Source of the DNA: Amyelois transitella
Taxonomy: Eukaryota; Arthropoda; Insecta; Lepidoptera; Pyralidae
Reading direction: 5' to 3'
Length of the DNA: 64,000 nt
Assembly: GCF_032362555.1 (NCBI RefSeq)
Contig: NC_083525.1
Location: 8,975,501-9,039,500, forward strand
Shown here: positions 27,001-36,000 of the stretch, one piece after another
Position numbering within the stretch: position 1 is the stretch's first letter
How the letters are laid out: every line of letters starts with the position of its first letter
Position numbers and translations under genes: made by a program
Notes under the pieces: generated by a model
Database searches by the model: none
Told to the model about the DNA's origin: nothing
The model's input: the letters and a program-made list of their open reading frames with translations, nothing else

Positions 27001-30000
27001 TGGGGTTATATTTTCCTGTGGATAATTTTTAAAATTAACGAATGACCTTGTTATTTTTGATTTAAGTTTTGCCTGTAAATTAAGTAATCCTTCCATGATA
27101 TTTACAAAATGATAAACAGTCACAACGTGATATAAACGAAACTTATATAGATACACCCAGTACCTGTACTAAATGATTTCTCCGTCTTATAATTACACTA
27201 TATACATTAATGTCGGTGGGTATAAAATTTGGATATTTCTTGAACGGCTATGTAATTTTTAATTATATACAAATGTACTCACAATTTTCACTGCTCTCAT
27301 TATTATTACACAAATCTTCTTCCTAATGTTTGCACTGAACAGATTGTAGACACCCGGTGTACGCGTACCTATTCTTCACGAAGAACTAGTTCATTTACCT
27401 CTATCAAAGTTGTCAATAATCCCTCTTTGCCATATTCTATTATAGAAATAACTGTTGTAGCGCAAAAAGAGAAGCAATCCAGTTTTCTTGTTACTTCAGA
27501 GTATGCACTTACGAATTTGTAAGTAAATAGAAACAAAAGATGCTGCACTTATGTATTCTGCATATGTCATACGTTATGTACGTCACAATTATATTGTAAA
27601 ATTATTTCAAACGAAACTTAAAACGCCAAAGAGCTGGAAAATTATGTGGCTCGATTGAGGACCAATGTTATACAGAAGTATTTTATGATCTTTGTCGGAA
27701 CTTGTTTTGAAAGAAATTAAAACTACACTTTCTGAAATAACTCACTGAACATATATTTGGTTTATACATTAGATATTAACATCCATGAAATTATAATAAG
27801 TGAACTAATTTATATACATTTTAACATTGATACACACGCTCTTCGTTCTATTTAAATATTTTGTGCAATATTCTATTTTTGTTCTTTTTTTTTCTTAGTG
27901 GCCAGCAGTACTACTACTACTTTCAAATTACTGTACAGCTGCTATGAAACAAACAAGATGAATATACCATGAACACAGAACTCGGCCGAAGCCTGGCATA
28001 ACAAAATAATTTTTTTTAATACATACATACATACATAAACTCACGCCTCTTTCCCGGAGGGGTAGGCAGAGACTACCTCTTTCCACTTGCCACGATCCCT
28101 GCATACTTCCTTTGCTTCATCCACATTCATAACTCTCTTCATGCAAGCTCGGCGGTTTCGGGCACTTTTGACCTGACCCTTCACCAGGACGTCCTTAATT
28201 TGATCAAGATATGTTCGTCTAGGTCTTCCCACCCCGACCTTTCCCTCCACACTCTCCTTGTATATCTGCTTAGTCAACCTGTTTTCATTCATCCTCTCCA
28301 CATGACCGAACCATCTCAACATACCCTTTTCTATTCCTGTAACTACATCTTCTTTCACATCACAACATTCCCTTATCACGCTGTTCCTTATCCGGTCACT
28401 CAATTTCACACCCAACATACTCCTTAACGCTCTCATTTCCACTGCATTTATTCTGCTTTCGTGCTTCTTTTGCCATACCCAACTTTCACTCCCATACATT
28501 AATGTCGGGACCAACACGCCCCTGTGCACAGCCAGTCGAGCCTTTTTGGATAGTTTCTGACTGCTCATAAAGGCATGCAAAGCTTTTTTTTAATTATTGA
28601 TAAGAATCACCCAGGTGTTTATGAATTGATAAAACAATTAATAAAGGAAACCGTTGCCAACGAGGGGGAAATAGAAAATATATTAACAGGTGCCCCACCA
28701 GAACCTTAGAAAAAAAAATTCTTAGACAAAGACGAAAGAATCAACAGGATTCTTGAACACAAATCTTCATATTCACATGAAAAATTATTAATGTGCATTG
28801 CTGCTAATTTAAAGTGTTAATTTTTTTTTGTAATTCTTTAATAAAAATTGCATGTCGAAATTAGTTTATTTTATATCATAATATAAATGTACGAAAAGGG
28901 TACTGTTATACAGACGAAACGTTATTCGTCTAAAAGTTGTCTGGCCTAGTGAAGGATTTGATAAATGATAAGTGCCCGAAACGTGTTCTGTCATTATAAT
29001 AATGAGCTTAACAATAATTCTACCAAATGAAACGTTATCATACAAAAATTTGACAATCGTTAGTTGTCAAAGTGAAAATCAGGCGAACCGTTGGTTGGCA
29101 AGTGATAATCCGCTAAACAATTTTCGGCGAGAAGGCAGGATACCCCAGAAACCAAAGAGTTAATACGACAGAGAAAAGAACTACTAAAAAATAAAAACAA
29201 AAGTCGGACCTTAAAGAAATAGTAGTTCTATCTTTTTTAATAAACTTATTAAAAAAGATAGAACAAAGCGAAAATAGACTGCATTATCTACCAAAGAACT
29301 GAGTATAAAACATGGATCCCAAAATTTAAAATTAACAATAAATTTAGCCAACAAGAAAATAGAAGGTCCATTTTAGAAACTGCAACAAATTTTTATAGAA
29401 ATCTTAACTCACATGAGCCGGCACAAACCCCAACACCAAATCCCATAACTGACAATGCAGACTATTCTACCCATACTTGACCGCGAAGTGGAAATTGCAG
29501 TACTTTCATTAAAAAACAACAAATCACCTGGACCAGATGGCATCTTAAAAGAATCAATCAAAGTAAATCTGCTAGAGACAATAACTAGACTGACCACCCT
29601 CTTTAATTAAATTCTAGACCCCGAATATATACCTACCCAATGGACAACAAGCACAATAACCTTGGTCCACAAGAAAGGAGATAGAGATGACATCAATAAC
29701 TATCGTCCCATTAGCATAATGTCAAACATCTACAAGGTGTTCTCTAAGATTATTCCGAACCGGACAGCCAAAAAGTAGGACGAACAACAGCCAAAAGAAC
29801 AGGAAGGTTTCATATCTGGTTATTGCTCTGTTGACCACATACTTGCAATAAGACAACTGATTGAGAAATGTCAAGAATATAACCTCAGTTTGTATGTTGC
29901 TTTTGTTGACTACAACAAAGCATTTGACTGCTTACACCATGCAAACATTTGTTCCAAATCATATTGGCACAAACCACTTGACACATAATGAAATTGTGGA

Positions 30001-33000
30001 TAGGAATTTAAGAATACCCAATGCTCTCTTTGGAAATGAAAATATACCCGCGATAGCCATATTTGATGGTACATACATTATGTGCAGAAAAGCTCGAATT
30101 ATCTTTACCAAAAAAAGACATATAGTTTGCATAAATATGACAATTTAGTTAAACCTTTTATGATTGTCTCATGTGATGGGCATATTATTGATGTTCTCGG
30201 ACCATTTGCTGCCACTCAAACTGATGCAGAGATTATGAAACATTTATTTGAAGAGGAAGATAGTCCATATCGTCAACTTTTCGTGCAGGTTATGTTTTTA
30301 TCTTGGATAGAGGGTGGAGGGACTCCATATCACTCCTAGAAAGTTTAGGTTATAATATTGAAAAACCTGAATCACTAGGACATGGTCAAAGACAATTTAA
30401 CGCTGCAGGCAATAAAAGTAGAAAAGTTACATTGTGCAGGTGGCCCGTAGAAGTGGTAAACGGGCGTTTCAAGCGCGACTTCAAATTATTTCGTCAACGA
30501 TTTTTTAACCTAGCGTCAGATCACCTGATAGAAGACTTTAAAATAGCCGCTGCAATGATTAATAAATACCATGTCCTTGTAGAAGATGGCCCCAATGCAA
30601 ATGAAATAATTGAAAGGGTGGAACGATTCATGGACCAGCCTAATCTTCTAGGAGCTTTTGTTATCTATATACATATTATAAATCTGTAGAAGGGTCAATT
30701 CTGTACATTGAAAATAAAAACAATAAAATAGTAAATAGCAGGGATATAAGGGAAATAATGTTGTCTGTCTGTATGTATGTTCAGGCATCACGTGAAACCT
30801 AACAGTTCGATTTCGATGAAACTTGGTATAATTATACCTTATTATCCTGGGCATAAAATAGGATACTTTTAATCTTGGAAAAATACATAGAAAAAAAATC
30901 TTAATTTTTCAGTTTTATCCATAGACGTTGTTCTGTAGAACCGCGAACACACGTTGCGTTACCCGCAGTGGATTAAGCGCCGTAACCTGTAGCGCCGAAA
31001 GTCGGCTTTGGCTTGAACCGTTTGCGGCACACGCGGGCTGTCGTTCTTATTGGAATTAATATTGTATGCGTGTAATAACCCATGGGTGGAATAACTGTTC
31101 TTTTTTGTGGCGACTTCAAACAAATTCTACCGGTGATACCACGAGGAACACGAGCTGATAAAGTCAGAGCTTGCCTTAAAAGGTCGAGTCTATGGCAACA
31201 TATTATATCCATGCATTTAACAACAAACATGCGGGTGAGACTCGGAGATGACCCTCATGCACAACAATTTTCAAATTTATTATTAAAAATTGGTCAGGGA
31301 ACTTATCCAAATGATGAAGGAAAAGTAGCTTTAAATGATGAGTTATGTTATACTGTTTCGTCCCTGTACGAGCTAATATTTGCTGTTTACGGAGACTTAA
31401 GCAGCGTTACGCATTAGCACAATACTTGGTTATGCAAAAGGTCCATTCTGACTTCTGGGAATGACCAAGCATCTGCAATAAATAATGAAATACTGACACA
31501 TATTTAAGGAGACAGTCGTGAGTATATCTCTATTAATAGAATGTTGGATCAAGAAGAGTCCACTTATTACCCCATAGAATGTTTTTATTCGTTATATGTT
31601 TCTGGAGTTCCTTCACATATAATTCAGTTAAAAATCGGGAACCCCGATTTATTATTCGATTATTTCACCGCGACTCCGTCCACGCGACATCCGCGCGGAC
31701 GGAGTCGCGGTCGGAAGCTAGTCATAAATATATTTGTACCTAATTTAACGTTCTTAAGTAAAACTTTAATATTAAAAAAAAGTTTTAAAAATAATTTATG
31801 AATTTAACAACCAAATTTAAGCAATATTTAATTATAGAAATTTTTGACAGCACGTGATATGTTAATACATATTTTGTATAATAATTTATTCAAATGAGAA
31901 TCTTTGATTATTTATTATTAATATTTAAATTTTGCCGGTGTTTTTTGGGTTCGGTAAATTATCCATAAGATTCTTTTTAAGTGTTATGTACACCACACTA
32001 AGGAATAAGTTTCATTCCATAATCTACATTCCACATTTATGGTGAGAATTATCAGACCCTAATGTCTGAATAGCTATTGACATTAAATTAAAGCAATCAC
32101 TATGCCTATAAATCTTTAAGGACTATCTATACTAATATTATAAAGCTGAAGAGTTTGTTTGTGTGAACGCGCTAATCTCAGGAACAACTAGTTCGAATTG
32201 AAAAATTATTTTTGCGTTGAATAGACCATTCATCGAGGAAGACATCACGCTGCAACTATATGGAGCAAAGAAATAATGGAAAATGTGAAAAACGGGGAAA
32301 ATTCTCCATCATGAGAGCTTCAATGATGCCCAAAATAACTATTCCACGCGGGCGAAGTGTCCAAGTGGAGAATATTTTAAACAGACAAACTCATTTTTAT
32401 TAGAGTTGACGGTAATCTTCCTCAATTGCAAAACTTCCCTGTCATGGAGTAGGTATAATGAAGTATTATTAATTTCATTAGGACCATACTAAGTGAAACA
32501 GGCACGGTCCTACTGTGGGGAGCACACAAGGAGAAATGTTGTGAAATCTATGGAACCGAAGTATGTCCTGAACTTGAGGGGATCGATCATTTAGGTGGAA
32601 TAAGACCCAAACTCCTAAGAGGGCGAATAAAATCAAGGCATGTTAGCTCAAAAATATATTATGTGTACATTTTATATGAATCTGAAAGAACAGGTAATCC
32701 TGTAGAAGAGATATTGTCATATTACTGCTGCTGTAAAGTAGGCAATAAGACGGGTGGTTGCTGCTGTCATGTAATGACAATGAAAACCTGTCTGCTCCGG
32801 CCTCATTTTTAGATGATATTCTTGTAAGATTGACAGAATGATAAATACACATAATGTGATGTATGTATTTGTCATTCTGTTAGGGGAGCCCCTTAAACCT
32901 AAATCAAATGGGTGTATCATCATGATAGACGATGCTGCTAGCAATCCATCACTATTTTGATTTCCTGTTTTTAACTATACGCCTCATGGTCTTGCCAAAT

Positions 33001-36000
33001 ACGGCCTTAGATTCTGTATAGCCTAAGGGATAAAGACAAGTAAGATTTTTAGCATACATCATAGTCTCACGGGGGTAGACAGACCTGTTGCCATAAAACA
33101 CAAAGGTCACATTTATCAAGTTGGGGTTAGCCTATAGTTAAATCAAGAATTCGAAATAGTGATGGATTGCTTGTCGCATCCCCTGTCATAATTCCACGTT
33201 GACTTTTCTCTGGACCAGCTTTTACGATCTGCAGCCGGCACATTCTATATTTTTTAATAAGAAAAATATTGTTAAATGTGTTTATTGCAGTCCAAATAAA
33301 TGAATCGCACTTTAAAACAATGTTTTTTTTTATTAAAGTACTTTTTTTCCTGAAAATATTTGTAAATCATAATTTTTTTGTTTCCTTTTTCTGTATTATG
33401 TCTGTTGCAACTAGTTATACATTTAGTTCTGCATAAATATTAAGAAAAAAAATCTGCTATATGGTCAGTTCAGAGTGTATTTGAATACATGCTGGTTGTT
33501 CTTTGTGTTGACAGAATTCTCATCCAAGGTAAAGATCCAAGCAAAGTGCTTGACACCATTAGCATGACATTACGTACAATGTGGCACATTTCTTTAGTAG
33601 GTTATTTGATGTCATATTATCACGGGATAATTGATGTATACATTTACATAATTATTGACTTAATGATAGAATTGAGATTCAGATAGTGACTATCTGTGTG
33701 GGAAGAGAAGCAGTTGGCACAAAGTTTGTTTCTTTCTCGCCACAAGACCAGGCTTGAATTGAATGGATGTGATTTCTGAGTTGTTAGGTTCTCCTGCAAA
33801 GGTTGCGGAGGTCAGATGGGAGTCACCCAATCCAGGATCATGCTCATAAAGGCGCACATTGGGCTCCTCACCGGAGAGGTCACGATGTGTGGCATAAACG
33901 CCAGGAACTAGAAGACAAACCTGACTCCCTGCAGCGGCGCCATGGCTGCCAGCCGAGGGTCAGCGTGCTGGCGGCGTGACGTCAGGCGACGCCAGTTCTC
34001 GCGGACAGACCACGCTACAACCATTTGGTTTTCTGTAACATGAGACGAGATTTAGGTTAGCTTAGAGCTGGATTGTATAATTAGAACTCGTGGATTTTGT
34101 CTTGGTTGTAAGGCAGGTTTTTTACATTCCCCATTCTTAAGTATCATAAACATACGTTTTACTAGGGAATAAAGTAAAATAATTAATGCAATGGAACCAA
34201 GAGTGGATTTAATATGAATACTTGGCATAGTGAATTAAGTACTGATTCAAACAAATGTGAAGGTTGCACATTGTAATGTAGGGGAGCGGGGGGTAATGAG
34301 AGCGGTCGGGTAATGAGAGCGATACTGTTTTTTCCAAAACAGTCCTTATTAGAGCACGAGTGACCGCTTGGGCGTGTTCGTTAACCTTCGTAAAGGTTCG
34401 CCTTCGCGGCCGGATCGCGTCTGTACGCATTGTTTAGTCATGTGGGACAAATGTATGTTTTTCGGTTTGCGCTTCTAAAAAATTTTACTTTTTGATCCAC
34501 GAGGTATGTATGGAAATATTTTGTTATAGTATTATATTTATGCTCTTTGCAAACCTTAATTAGTCTTCTTTCAAGTATTATTCGATAAATAGTCATTGAG
34601 AATTGAATAAATTATCTGTGTTATAATTTTTCAAAATCGAATAAAGCGAGTAATGGGAGCCTAGGGTAGCTCCCATTTCCCGACATGGCTCCCATTGCCC
34701 TCACAATATTTATAATGTACTTTTATATATACACATACTTAAAATCACGTCTTAATCCCTTACGTGGTTGACAGAGCAATAATGGATAATGGACACTAAG
34801 TATCTACCTTTTTAAAATTAAGTTTAGATACCGTCTTCAACCCTGAACAGGAACAATTTCTGGCCGATCACCTTCGTGCCTTGTCCAATAAATTTTATGG
34901 CCTTACAAAAGAACAATTTTGGAAAACGTACTACATCATTGCTGAAAAAATTGGGATTGCAGAAATATTATATCCAGTTGCAGGGCTATTTAATAAGGCC
35001 TACATGAGGGTAGCTAATATAGAAAAATGTATTTCGGGGTTTAAGGTTACAGGAATATTCCCAATGAACCCTTCGGTTTTCTGTGAAGACGATTACATTG
35101 ATACAGAAGTTGATTTTGTGGGGAATGATGATCAGTCTTCTTTTAATATAACACAGCAACCAGCCACTGAGATACTTCCAGACCTAGCATCTTACGGAAC
35201 ACCACAGAAACAACTTATTCAGCAGTCACCCTCGGTTATTCCTATATTGATTTCACCTCTATCATTTGCAATGCCATATCAACCAACCATTCAAGATGCA
35301 ATTACAGACCACCAGATCAAATATTGCTCCGTCCTCATCTGATCATAATAATATACAACAAGCTGAAACCAATACTGATAAGGCTCAAGCAGAAATTACA
35401 GAATTTGCTACTGTTGTGTCTATTGTAAGCCCAATGCCACACATACATCTAATAGAAGTACATTATTAAAAAACAAACAGTATTCTGAAATTTTTACAAG
35501 CACACAAATGAAAGACGTCTTTGCAGAGAAAAAGAAGAAACGTATTGAAAAAGAGAGTAAAACAAAAATTACCAAGAAAAACCTAGGAAACTGCAATAAA
35601 GAAAATTGTGCCAAAAAAAATTTAATAATAAGAAATGTACCAAAGATAAAAAGGTTAAACATAGACTGAGTAAAACTAAAAACCAAAGAGTTAAAAAAGC
35701 AAAAATAAATTTATTTAAAAGTGACGATGAAGAATCCTTAGAAGATTTAAATGAGAAATTTATTTGAGATGATGAGTCAGAATATTCAGAAGAGGAGACT
35801 TTGTGTGCAATTTGTCTGGACTCGGGCAAAAGCGGAGATGTGGTATCGATGCAGAAGTTGTGGAAACTGGGCACACAAAGAATGTTCTGGCAGTGACAAT
35901 GCATCTATTTGTAAAACGTTTAGTTTTTTGAAAAAAATATTTTTTATCGTTAGTTACTAAGATTTTTATACTAACATGTTATATTTTGTTTATTTAGCTA

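Larger units (their letters stand above)
24168..29144. mobile_element. Mutator-like element (MULE) inserted in the LINE
   Basis: Its ends are GGTTCTCTGCCTTTTCGGCG and the reverse complement of GGTATCCTGCCTTCTCGCCG, flanked by the 9-bp duplication CCAGAAACC at 24159-24167 and 29145-29153, typical of MULEs. Removing the two nested insertions leaves about 1.3 kb. Remaining plus-strand coding words fit a MULE transposase C-terminus: [38 protein letters not shown], then across the LTR insertion YETNKMNIP and NSAEAWHN, then [15 protein letters not shown]. The catalytic core is gone and stops are present, so it cannot move by itself. Confidence 0.78.
19500..30690 (+). mobile_element. Broken zinc-finger/DDE (PIF/Harbinger-ISL2EU-like) transposon, split by nested insertions
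   Basis: Coding pieces in order on the plus strand: [16 protein letters not shown] (19570-19677), a CHVCFELL...[11 protein letters not shown] exon (19882-20082), [14 protein letters not shown] onward (22337 to about 22800) with a THAP-like [12 protein letters not shown], and then, after a long interruption, the DDE nuclease (about 29945-30690). The nuclease part has [36 protein letters not shown] and [15 protein letters not shown]. The spliced exons join in phase 0. Missing residues between the zinc fingers and the nuclease, and several frame changes in the nuclease part, show it is dead. Terminal repeats were not found, so the outer limits are approximate. The superfamily name is a judgement from the DDE_4-like motifs. 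Confidence 0.6.

Noticed and set aside
28041-28580. Host protein-coding gene of 179 codons
   Set aside because: Recurs in other places with a TATG tail and 5' truncation; it is a LINE C-terminus.
31082-31417. Host PIF1 DNA helicase
   Set aside because: Short, frame-broken and followed by a Helitron 3' hairpin and CTAGT terminus.
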